64,000 nt of DNA from Ophiocordyceps camponoti-saundersi (nom. inval.) (taxonomy: Eukaryota; Ascomycota; Sordariomycetes; Hypocreales; Ophiocordycipitaceae): contig PDHQ01000009.1 of assembly GCA_003339415.1 (NCBI GenBank), forward strand, positions 156,106 to 220,105, given 5' to 3'. Under the pieces are notes generated by a model. That model worked only from the letters and a program-made list of their open reading frames with translations, ran no database searches and had not been told where the DNA came from. The number at the start of each line of letters is the position of its first letter. Positions within the stretch are counted from its first letter, which is position 1. Shown here piece by piece: positions 33,762-44,279 of the stretch. The translations under genes and the position numbers were made by a program.

Positions 33762-34980
33762 GATTAGTCGAAAGGGGAGGAGAGGGAGGAATGGGGGAGT
33801 GGGAAGAGGGTTGAAGAAGGGGAGGAGGGGATAAGAAGGAGATGGGGGTTATGAGACTGGGGAGAGAGACAGCATTCAGCTGTGATGATTCCGGCTTGTC
33901 ATCCGTCTCATCGTCTGGTAATACATGGATGGATGTGAGTGTTTTCTCACTCTCTAATAGAAACCACTCTTGACTAGAGAGAGGATCACGATGATATAGT
34001 AGAAGGAAAAAAGTTGCTCGTCGGTTTCCCTTTGTTTTGCTCTTGTTTCGCTACCCTTGTTTATCCTTCTCTCTCCCCCACGGATAACCCAAGTATAACA
34101 ATTAAAACCCACGGCCCATAACCGTCACACATGCTGTTCCCCCGTCACTACAGCCATTACAGGTTAAGGACGAAGAGCTAGACATGCCCGCTTTCGTTGA
34201 TGAGAGCAGGAATGAGCAAGTTATGTGGAACCGGCTTGCTTTTTTTCTTTTCGTTGCGCTAATGCTTGGTTGTCTTGTGTTGCTTAAGCTGACCGGTTTC
34301 ATTCGTAGAGGGTCTATCAGTCTGTCAGTCTGTAGTGAGTGAGTGAGATTGAGTTAGTGAGTTGGAGAGAGTTGGTGAGATAGAGAGAGAGAGATAGAGA
34401 GAGAGAGATAGAGAGAGAGAGATAGAGAGAAAGAGTTGGTGAGAAGCGTGTGTTTCAGTTCATTTTTTTTTCCTGCTCTTTTCTGCTCTTGTTAGCGTTG
34501 CCTAGGTTGGTTGCTTTTGTCGTCAGTTTCCCCCCCCGACTTGTTCTCCTTCATCTTCTTCATCTGCTGCTTTCTTTCACTTCTTCTCTCTTTGCTTCTT
34601 CCTCTCCTTCTACCTCCCTCTCTTCATCCTCCTCTTCCTCCTCCTCATTATTATCATCATTATTATCATCTTCTTCGTCTTTCCTTCCCCTTCCCCTCCC
34701 CTCAATCTGCAACCGCAATTCCGAGACATCAACGATCCGATGCGCCTTTCCAAAATTAAGCCGACACACCTATAAGAGTCAAAGCAGAGAAAAACAGTTG
34801 AGACAAACAAGAACAGGAGGGCTTCGTCATAACACAACATACAAACTCACTCACTCACTCACACACACACCATCATCATCATCATCATCTCCTCTTGCCC
34901 TTTTTATGTGCTGCCATAACCCTCCTCCCGTCTCTCCGTCTTCGGTCCCCGTCAGCTCGCTCTCCAGTCATCTATCCGAA
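33762..34980. promoter_or_regulatory. Shared divergent promoter region of metalloreductase and Ctr transporter
   Basis: The 1.2 kb between the two starts holds (GAGATA)n at about 34375-34440 and CT-rich leader sequence before the Ctr start. TTTGCTC at 34036-34042 equals the core of the budding-yeast Mac1 copper-response element, and CTTGCTCA (minus strand, 34213-34220) differs from TTTGCTCA at one base. A CATTCAGCTGTG sequence lies at 33873-33884. The frame at 34450-35076 overlaps the first Ctr exon in another frame and is not supported as a gene. Use by a copper regulator is inference. Confidence 0.45.
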
Positions 34981-35587
34981 ATGGATCACGGGCACATGGA
35001 AGGCGATGCAGCCAATTGCAAAATATCGGTACCGTCATCCCCCTCCACCTCCTCACTTGTCTCCCTCCTTATATAAAACTCACCCGGATGCGGACACATA
35101 GATGCTCTGGAACTGGTACACCATCGACGCCTGCTTCCTCGCCCCCGGGTGGCACATCAGGAACGGGGGCATGTTCGCCGCCACCTGTCTGGGCGTCATC
35201 GGCCTCGTCATCGTCGTCGAGCTGCTCCGAAGACTGGGAAAGGAATACGACAGCTTCATCCTACGACAAGCCCGACGCCAATTCGCCGACAGCTACGCCG
35301 ACGAGAAGAGCTTCGACTCCTCCTTCGTCACCTTCCGAGCCACATTACCGCAACAGCTGGTCCGATCGTTGATTCATGCCGGTACCTTTGCCGGCGCGTA
35401 CATCGTCATGTTGCTAGCCATGTATTTCAACGGCTTCGTCATCATCTGCATCTTCCTCGGCGCCGGTCTCGGCAAGTTTCTCTGCGACTGGATGGTGGTG
35501 CACATTGATGTCGACCAGTGCCGGACAGCGGGGGATGCGCAGCTCAAGGGGAGCGGGATTGATGAGCCCAGCGTATGCTGCGGGTGA
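34981..35587 (+). CDS. Ctr-family copper transporter
   Basis: Exons 34981-35028 and 35102-35587 (phase-0 intron, acceptor CATAG) give 177 residues. The short N-terminus MDHGHMEG is the His/Met-rich extracellular copper-binding end. Three helices follow: about 38-58, 113-130 and 133-150. The second carries the family's Met-x3-Met selectivity motif (VMLLAMYF), and the third the Gly-x3-Gly packing motif (LGAGLGKF). CC near the end (SVCCG) matches the C-terminal cysteines that hand Cu(I) to chaperones. The protein works as a trimer in the plasma or vacuolar membrane. Size and intron place it with Ctr2/Ctr3-like fungal transporters; which membrane it serves cannot be read from sequence. Confidence 0.9.
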
Positions 35588-36197
35588 GTATAGTATTTTG
35601 CTGTTCATATAAATATGCATGCATGCTTTCATACATACATACTAGTATACAGTCTATATAGGAGTAGAATCCGTATATTGCGGCATTTAAATGTCATTTA
35701 TGCCGAGTCTCGTCAATCTCTACATGTGACTGTGTCAGAGAGACGCTCAGACAGAGGAGGCGAGAGTGCAGATATTGGCGCTTTTGTCACGCATATGTAC
35801 GACAGCAGCAACAACATGCATACATACCTATGTACGGATGCATTAATTATATGGCCATTCATTATAGCAGTAGCCTTTTTAACGCTTGTTGTCAGTTCAA
35901 CAACATCAACCATCATCACCATCATCACCATCACCATCATCACCTTCATCACCTTCATCACCAAGACTGTACAAAAGCGACGGAGCAACATGATGAAGAA
36001 GATATTGTGTGTGTGTTTTGTTTTGTATGTATCTTACTACTAGTACTCTACATATCCAATGCTCTCTGCTTTACCGCGTTGGAAGAAGGAAACAACGGCG
36101 AGACCAGGAATGCGAAGAATATTAAGGGGGGAAGAAGAGAAAAGAAAAGAAAAAAAAGGGTCCAAACAGCGTCTTCTCATTTCTTCTCGTCACTCGC
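35588..36197. other. 610-bp intergenic stretch between convergent genes
   Basis: Contains the 3' ends of the Ctr and HsbA-like genes and a (CATCAC)n repeat; no gene is seen. Confidence 0.6.
35901..35965. repeat. (CATCAC)n microsatellite
   Basis: An imperfect hexamer repeat of about ten units, intergenic. Confidence 0.85.
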
Positions 36198-37034
36198 CTA
36201 GAGAACAAGAGCGGCGGCGGCCATGGCCAAGACACCGGCGGGGGCAACCAGGGCGGCACCGGCCGTCACCATCGGGGGCTGAGAGCTGGGGGCTCCGGTG
36301 GGGTAGCCGGTGCCGGTGGGCTGGTAGGGGGTCGTGGCGCTCATGGAGGGCACCTTGTAGCCGGAAGAGGCAGGGGTCGAGGGCTCCGCCTCCTCCGAGC
36401 TGGTGGGGGCGGCCGACTCCTTGGACGTGGCCGGGGCCGAGCTGCTGGCCGGCATGGAGCTGGCGGGGGCGGACTTGCTGCTGCTGCTGGCCGGCGCCGA
36501 GCTGCTATCGGGCGACTTGGAGTCCTTGCAGTTCGACTCGCTAAACTCTTGCGCCGCCTCTTCCAGGTTCTTCTTGAGGGGAGCGGCCAGCTTGTCGGCG
36601 ATGGGCTGAGCATCGGCGGGGACCAGGGCGACGACGGCCTTCATGAAGCCGAGAGAGCCAGAGTTGACGGCCGCGAGGTTCTCACGAACGAGCTTGCAGT
36701 AGCCACCCTTCTCGATCATGGGCTTGCCCAACTTAAGGTGAGAGACCAGCTCCTTGCTAGAGGCCTGGAGGCCCTGAACCGGAGCCTGGAGACCGAGGGC
36801 ATCGGCCAGCTCGAGCTTTTCCGACTTCTCGGCCACGGCCTTGCTCTCCTGCAGGGTGGAAACCAGCTTGGAAGCCGCGTCCTTGATCGGCTCCGGGTTA
36901 CCGGAGAAGCCCTTGAGAGCGGAGTCGAGACCTTCGATGCCCTTGCCGCAGTTTCCAATGGCCTCTTGGATCTCCTTGATGCCAGCGAAGGCGCCGGTGG
37001 CGAGGGAAACGAGGATGAGAGCGTTGCACTTCAT
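36198..37034 (-). CDS. HsbA-type cell-wall mannoprotein, probable GPI anchor
   Basis: One exon, 278 residues. A signal peptide (MKCNALILVSLATGAFA) is followed by an all-helical domain (about 20-170) with the pattern of the hydrophobic surface-binding protein A family, including paired cysteines (GNCGKG, GGYCKL, ESNCKD). Next comes a Ser/Ala/Pro/Thr-rich stretch (about 170-245) likely to be heavily O-glycosylated, and a hydrophobic end (APAGVLAMAAAALVL) with small residues before it, as in GPI-anchored wall proteins. The founding Aspergillus oryzae protein sticks to hydrophobic surfaces and recruits a cutinase-like esterase; the role here (adhesion, wall structure) is inferred from family only. 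Confidence 0.85.
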   Translation of the reverse strand: MKCNALILVSLATGAFAGIKEIQEAIGNCGKGIEGLDSALKGFSGNPEPIKDAASKLVSTLQESKAVAEKSEKLELADALGLQAPVQGLQASSKELVSHLKLGKPMIEKGGYCKLVRENLAAVNSGSLGFMKAVVALVPADAQPIADKLAAPLKKNLEEAAQEFSESNCKDSKSPDSSSAPASSSSKSAPASSMPASSSAPATSKESAAPTSSEEAEPSTPASSGYKVPSMSATTPYQPTGTGYPTGAPSSQPPMVTAGAALVAPAGVLAMAAAALVL

Positions 37035-37245
37035 GGTTGTGGCTTTGAAGATGTTTTTTTTTCTGCTTCAACAACGAAAGACGGGTCTCCGAAGAAGATG
37101 GACAAGAAGAGGGAGGGGAGGAAGACAGGTGCTGAACTTGCTGTCGAAAGACGATCGCTTACACGCAGAAGAACGAGTGTGAGGGCGCTTGGAAAGGGGG
37201 GTGGGGGGGGGGAAGAGCAAAAGATTCGGAGCGGGACCAAGAGTC

Positions 37246-37253
37246 TATATATA
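37246..37253 (-). promoter_or_regulatory. Possible TATA box of the HsbA-like gene
   Basis: TATATATA about 210 nt upstream of the start at 37034 on the minus strand. Confidence 0.4.
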
Positions 37254-39072
37254 CCTACATGTTACTCTTCTTCCAGGCTGATACGAAGTCTGTAGACCAC
37301 ATGTCTGGACAAGAAGCCGAGGCTTTGGTGTGTGTGTGTAAGAACCCTTCCCTTGCCCCCCCCTGCGAGGGAAGATTGGAAGAGGATGCAACAACAACAG
37401 GCAGAGAGTCGTCTACTGACAAGATACTACATACATCAAGGCACATCACTTACATACATACACACAATTGTAATAAGCCATCGGCGTCTGCATGCATATG
37501 GATGTTGTATGTATGCGTCGTTCTGGCAGCTTCTAATATGCAAAGGACCGTAACCCTAGCTGACCTTGGTCACAACCGGGGAAGAAGAGGGGGGGGGGCA
37601 AAGACGGCCCTTCAACTGCTACCCCATCCCCGTCCCTCCCCCCTTTTTTTCCTTCTTTTTCAACGGACCGGTGGTGCCACCCTCCCCCGCATTCCATGGG
37701 TGCAGAAGCTGGGATAGCTTTTTCCCCTTCGCCCGAGTAGGAGATTTCATCCGATTGGGGCTTCCCCGGGCACGGCCGGATCGAGATGACGTCCGAAATG
37801 AACCAGCCCGTTTTATTTACGGGCCGTCTCTTTATCGCGAGCCGTTTCTTGTTTTAGTTTTCCTTTTTTTTTTCCTTCTCTTTCTTCGTTTTGTTTTATC
37901 GTTGAGTCAACAAACGACTGTATGTATGCATACATGTATAATCTTGTTTACAAAGGATTCGAGAAATGTTGGTTCAAAGGAGTGACTGGCTGGCTGACTG
38001 CGTCCCATGTACGAAGAGGGTGTGAAGGAAGACTTACCCTCTTGAGAAGGAGGTTCCTCAAAAGAGTTTTCACGTCAAAGTCACCTTCTTCTTCATACGG
38101 TACCTATGAATTCAATTCAGAGTTACTTCATTTACACCTCTATTGCGTGGTATCGTAGGTACATACATATATACGGTAGGAAGCTGCATATACGGGGGGG
38201 AACCCACGATGATCTGGCCGAGCGGCAGCCGAAGAGATAAGTTGATAGACAGTCCCAGACGATACATACATAAGCGACGAGCTCAGACACAGGGTACTTT
38301 TTTTTTCCCGCATCTTTCCCTGTTTTCTTCACGCCGAATTCGCTACAGATTTATTGATTATAATGGGGAAGGGAGGGTTCATAAGATGACGCTCGGGCTT
38401 TCGTGGGTATCATGCTTTTTTACCCTGTGTTGACCTCAGATCTTGCTGTGTGTCTGTACATAATTTGGGTCCCGACTATTGTCTTGGTGGTACTTTGTAC
38501 GAATACAAAGGTCTTTTCATTTCCATTGGTCGAATGAATGTGCTACAGTGATCCTTGGCGTTACGTTTGTTAAGGGTATTGTTCTGTGGATGGATGGATG
38601 GCGTGTGTGGGTGTGACAACCCAGCCAGGCACCGTCAGGTCCATCACTACAGACATATCCTTACCTACACATCACACATGTATGTATGTATGTACAGAAC
38701 TAACTTATTTCTTTCTTTTCCCCGGGAGAATAAGACGGAAAGTCGGGGAAAAGACCGTGTCCGAGTTCGTCTGACACATGGGGAAGATCGAACATGTTGA
38801 TGCTGGGAAATCGCGGATGGCAGTGAAGACATGGACGACCCCGATCTTGCGTTTACATGTTGCACTGTATATATAGGTACCTACGGAGTGGTATGGATAG
38901 CACAATATTGTGTTCTACGCATGTACGGAGTATGTCCCGAGATTATCATCACGGTACCCTTTGGCTACGTGAGCAGGTCGGAGAGCAATCCTATCCCCTA
39001 CGTAACAGGATCGGAAATGATGAGTTGAGCCGGTGCCGCCGGTATGTCGTTTTGCCTTGAACCGTCGTGAAT

Positions 39073-39100
39073 ACATACATACATATATATGTATGTATGT
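39073..39100. repeat. Perfect 28-bp palindrome
   Basis: Positions 39073-39086 (ACATACATACATAT) are followed directly by their exact reverse complement. It is built from TACA/TGTA repeats and could extrude as a hairpin. Confidence 0.9.
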
Positions 39101-39403
39101 GTAGGCAAAGTCTGCCCTGGTTGATGTAACGTCGGCTCGCGATGCAAAACATGAATCCTACCTACATGATGTATGTATGTATGTATCATCTATGTATGTA
39201 TGAGTTGGTACATGCTTCGTTCAAACAAGTATGGACTCATCCTTCACTGCGTACCTACGTGGTGGCTGTAATAAGCTACACGTACATACATACAGTCTGT
39301 AGTTGTCACGGCCACCTTGGTCCTATGATGCCGCCAGATTAGATGACCATCAGCCACAGCAAGAGTTGTTGCACATACAGAGACATGTGTGTGTCGCGCA
39401 TTA

Positions 39404-39433
39404 TACATACATACATACATACATACATACATA
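39404..39433. repeat. (ATAC)n microsatellite
   Basis: About seven uninterrupted ATAC units. Confidence 0.85.
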
Positions 39434-42400
39434 GTACGGATTAGTATGAACGGATACGCTGCGCGTGCTGAGCGGTTGCAGCATTGAGCCACGATCGAGT
39501 TGCCTGGCTGTGCCTTGCCCTGCCCTGCCCTGTCCTCACCTCAACACGGCAAATCAACCCCCCAGAACCAACCAACAACCCAATACGGACCGCTAAACTG
39601 CAACTCCGCACATGCAAGCATCATGCACAGCTGTACGGATACAGCGGGTCTGTACGACGACGTTGCCGCTGTCTGGGAACGAGGCGCCGCACCCCCTAAA
39701 TTTACATGTACGGAGTATGTATGTATGATGGATAGTACCTCCATAGTATGAAGATACTCTCATACGGAGTATAGACGTAAATACTGTACGTGAATTCGTA
39801 TACCTAAAATGTAATCTGGGAAGAAAAATCCCAGTCAGTCCTGATAGAGCTGCATAACCCCTGAGCATCGCATCTCCCCTCCCCATGCGGGCCATACCCA
39901 TCTCAAATAACTTACATATAATATGCACAAAAGGCTTATTTAAAACAAAAAAACCCCGATCCCCGAAAGAGGTCCCCGCACTCAAGATCCAACAAAGACC
40001 CCGAAGCTTTCCCAACTTCACCTTGGTACGAGTCAGGAAGAAGGAAAAAAAGGGGGGGAAGGGAAGGCGAGGGTAGCATCGGCTGATACGTGGCGGCTCG
40101 CGCTGCAGGAAAGGAGGGTAGCATGTATGTATGTGAAAGCCTGCTATCTACCTACCTATTTTCTCATCCACACCCTTCCTCTTCCCTCTCAAAGAAGAAA
40201 AGGATAAGCCTACTGCGGACGCGGGGGAAGAGAAAGGGGGGAAAAAACGACGTCACTGCTGGCTTTTGAATACGACGACGGGAGAGTGAGAGAGGAGGGG
40301 GGAAAGTCTAAGACGGACAGCTTTGTCTTTTCTCAACCGGTTAATCCTCTTCGACCGATTGTCCGTCCGAGAAAAAAAGGGGGACTGCAGTCTGTGTGTA
40401 AGTATTCAGCGTTACACCTTTTTTCTCCCCCTTTTCAACTCGCTCTTTTCACTGTGAAGAAGCTTTAAGGGTGAAAATCTTACCCCTGTTTTTTTTTCCT
40501 CCTCGCGTTGTGGGAAGAAAACTTTATCATGGCTGATGCCTTGAGTGGAAACTGGGTAGGTTGTCAACGTGTCGGGTAAAGCTAGAGTTTTCAACTGTAC
40601 CACGACACTCCCACATCGAACTTTGATTCAGGCTGTTTCTTGGAAAGAGAAGAAGACTCTAGTAGTTTCAACGGGAGAATCCTCTGGAAGGTTGTTATTC
40701 ATGTTGGCAGTGCGATATTTATGTACATACATACACACATTGGTATTTACTCTGCTTAAGTTTTGGAATTCTCGCTTCTCTGTCGTTCTGTGACCGCGAT
40801 TTGCGCTTTTCTATTACTGACACGAGAAACATGTATACATATGTACATAAGACTCTTGTCTGTATGTATCTCTTGCTTGCATTAGTTTACTTCGTCCTTC
40901 TCTATGACCAAGGCTCGTCTCTGCTGTGAGAGTTAATCGACAACTCCCCAAGGTTAGCGTGAATGAATGCAGCCTTGGGGTGAAGCAATTGAACCTTGTC
41001 TTTATTCTCAAAGTCCCCGTCTTTGGACTATACATACATACATACATAAACCCGGTCGTCGGTTGAGAAGAGATGTCCGTGGCTTAGATCTTCACCACGG
41101 ATTTCGACTTTACTTCGTTGTCCCCCAGACCTCTGGATTCTATATCTCTGAAGCCTGGATAATTGTCTATGCGAGCCGCTTTTTACCCCCACAAGTCAAA
41201 CGAAGAAGAAAAATGAAGCTGAGGAAGAGCCTCAACACATAGCTTCACGTATACGAAGGGTTGGAGCCGTCTAAGTGTGTTTTGCAACTGCAGCCATGTC
41301 AACGACGAGTGGGACGGCAGTCATTTTACAAAGCTGGATACGGTTTAAAGGGGAACTTATCGTACCAGAGTCTATGATGAAGCAGCGAAGCCAGCAGCTG
41401 CATCGTCTGTCCATTCTTGTTGAATGGTAAACAGCACCTCCGGATAAGCGTCGAGGAAACCAGCCTACCCTAGACACGCTGCTCTCACAGATGTATGATC
41501 AGCATCACCCTTTTTCGTGCTTCGACCGAATCCAATCGTCTGCAAGGTACCCAAGCAAGCAACTGCCTTCATCAAGTGTCGTGATGATAGCTGTTACCAG
41601 GCGTCTTTGTCTTTGCAGCATATGTGTGTACATAAGTAAGTATGTTCGTGAACGTCAGATAACTGACATGGCAACTGCCGTTTGATCACAGGGGAGCCAT
41701 AGGAAGGGGGTTTAACGTCTATTTCGGCCGATGGCGAGCTTTGAGTTCGCAATCCCATCCGTCTTCGATACGATGAGCAGGAATCACTCCCTCGCCTTAA
41801 TGTCACCATGACAGTAGCGACGATACCACTCCCGCGGTTGATACGAAAAATAGATCCAAGGATGAGCTGTCGCTGAAGAAGCGGCGTCATGACGGACATA
41901 CAGCTTCTACGTTAAACTGCTTCAAGTGAATCCATGTCAAGCCGGACCTGGGCCATACCAAGAGCCGATGCCAACGGCGATGCGACCCTTACACATAATA
42001 CAGCTGATCCTCACTCCTTACATGGCGTATAACGGCTGCTTAATCGAGCACGCCTGAAATGGTTCAAGCACATTATCGGGAAGTGCTTCACACAAGATCG
42101 GTGATCTGACGGATCTAGTTAGAGGGTAAGGACAAGTACGAAGGAGAGGAATTCAGCTCGCCTGACTGAGGATGGCTTCGTTGGCACCTGTCAAAACTAT
42201 AGGCAGGTATCTACTCCGTAAGCAAAGGGTATATCCTCAACCGATCTACGATGCACGATGCGCGCTATCTGTTTCATACCTTCAAGATCGATGATAGAGA
42301 CGTTTGCTCGACAAGATGTGCCAGCACCACGCGCATCAGCTGTGCAAGCCATGTGTTGAAAGCCAGCCTTCTTATTACGGACCGATGAAAGAGCTTCCCC

Positions 42401-43860
42401 CCCCTTCTCTCTTCGGAGAGAAAATAAGATGGCTGTGAAGCAGGCCGACGACGACCAACTAATCCGCCTCGAAACAGGACGGACGTGATAACCGCCACCA
42501 ACCGTGCGGATATGCCAGCGACGGAAATGGCAGCATTCTAGAAACGCTGGTGCGATATATGCACATAAACGTCGGTCTCTGTTGGTCCGTCAATACCTGC
42601 GTGTGGATTCAACGTGTGCACATATGTAGATGTGTAAGTAGGCAGTCTGACGAGCTCGCACAGAGAAAACGGGTGGCTGCGGCGCCAAAGACCGGCAGTG
42701 AATCACGACAGGGTATCGTCTCGGCATGCAGAATCGTCATATTCCTCCCGCCAACGAGTGACGGAAGGGCTGGAAACATGAGATAAGAGGCGAGAAAGGA
42801 TGCCCGGACGATCCGAGAGACCGTCGTATAAAGAAACATGGCTCCGTATGTGTGCGCGTGTGTGTCAAGGCAGCCACAGGGGAATAGCCAGATGTGAAGT
42901 AAATTAGAAATGGCTTGGAAGAAGCCGGGGATCGATCGAAGGGAAGAGGGAGGAAGAAGAAGGGAAAAAATGACTAAGAGAATAATCCGGATAGACGGCT
43001 TTGGGAGCGGGTACTGAAGTTGAGGCTGGATCTAGATGGATCTGACATTGGCAAATGCCGAGTCTCGCATCGTGCATTGCACGTACATGTATGCATACAA
43101 GGAGACGTTGATTGGTGCGTTTTTGGTACGACGACGTGTATGTATGTATGTATATACACGCATACATACTCAATACATGCAACATCAGACTTGCTATATG
43201 TATGTATGTAGATGTAGACGACGGAGAGAGAGGGGAGGAAGAGTTACGGGAACGACAGAAGACGGCATCAACCAACGACACATACATACATACATACATC
43301 TCTGGCTGTTGAATCTCTGCCTCCCAAGATTAACAACAGATGAACCTACACAGTAAGATCAGTATCAGGCCACGCTGTCCCCCCTCCCCAAGACTTTAGA
43401 CTTTCTGAGTGTGGGCGGGCTGTTACATACAACATTCAGCTGTGGTGGTGGCAGCCATGATGTTTGTTTGCCCCAGTCCTATCCATCCATGTCAGTCGTA
43501 GTATCAATGAACAGACCAACAGCCCATCCGTGTCTCCTTCTTCCCCATTCTTGTCCTCCTTTCAGTCTATTCCACTGTATCTGATTCACGCTGGACGATG
43601 TTGACTACAAGTATGATAATGGGTAAAAGTCAAGGCCATGCATGTACATACATATATATCCGTATATGAGTGTGTGTAAGAGAGTGTGTGGCAGTGTCGG
43701 GTGTAACGATGGTAAAGAAAACACGCTGGTCATGGTCAAGACATGACGAGCAAGTAAAGAGGAAAGTGTATAACGGTAATGGTCTACCTACCTATGGATA
43801 TATAATCATGGAGGTGTAGTGACAAACTCGCACTCACACTCACACTCACACGCACTCTCT

Positions 43861-43894
<34 letters not shown>

Positions 43895-44228
43895 AGGGCA
43901 GCAGAGGCAAAAAAAAAAGGTATTTGTTTGTGTTATATTATAACAGACAGCCCCCTTCCAGCCACGCCGTCATCCGGCAAAAGCCTCAGTCTCTCTTTAT
44001 ATTCCATTTTATCTCTCGTTTTATATATCCATTTTCACTCGCTTCTCTTCTCAAGGGAGAGCTGAAGAAGAAGAGACATAACGAAGAACAAACAAGAACA
44101 AGAACAAGATAAAGGAGGAAATTCATCTCTGCTTCTCTCCTTTCCATCGTTTCCACCCCCCCTTTCTCGTCGACTCGAGTTTCCTTTACGCCTGACGATC
44201 AAAAACGTTCCCCCTCCCAAACTTGTCT

Positions 44229-44250
44229 CCCCCCCCCCCCCCCCCCCCCC
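44229..44250. repeat. C22 homopolymer
   Basis: Twenty-two C, 30 nt upstream of the Cu-ATPase start. The exact length may be unreliable. Confidence 0.85.
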
Positions 44251-44279
44251 GCTTCTGATCCCCCCTTTAAACCTTGCCC

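Larger units (their letters stand above)
37254..44279. other. 7-kb gene desert rich in tetranucleotide repeats
   Basis: No intact gene is recognised on either strand. It holds many (TACA)n runs, a 28-bp perfect palindrome (39073-39100), four copies of TACGGAGTA, (CA)n and (CT)n runs (43822-43895) and a C22 tract (44229-44250). Short frames with protein-like composition (for example 41296-41431 plus, encoding MSTTSGTAVILQSW and on; and about 42380-42486 plus, including MAVKQADDDQLIRLE) are too short to judge. The last 500 bases are the likely promoter and leader of the Cu-ATPase, with TTATATATCC near 44020. Confidence 0.55.

Noticed and set aside
34450..35076. Plus-strand frame of 208 codons, Ser/Leu-rich
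   Set aside because: It arises from CT-rich leader sequence and runs across the first Ctr exon in another frame.
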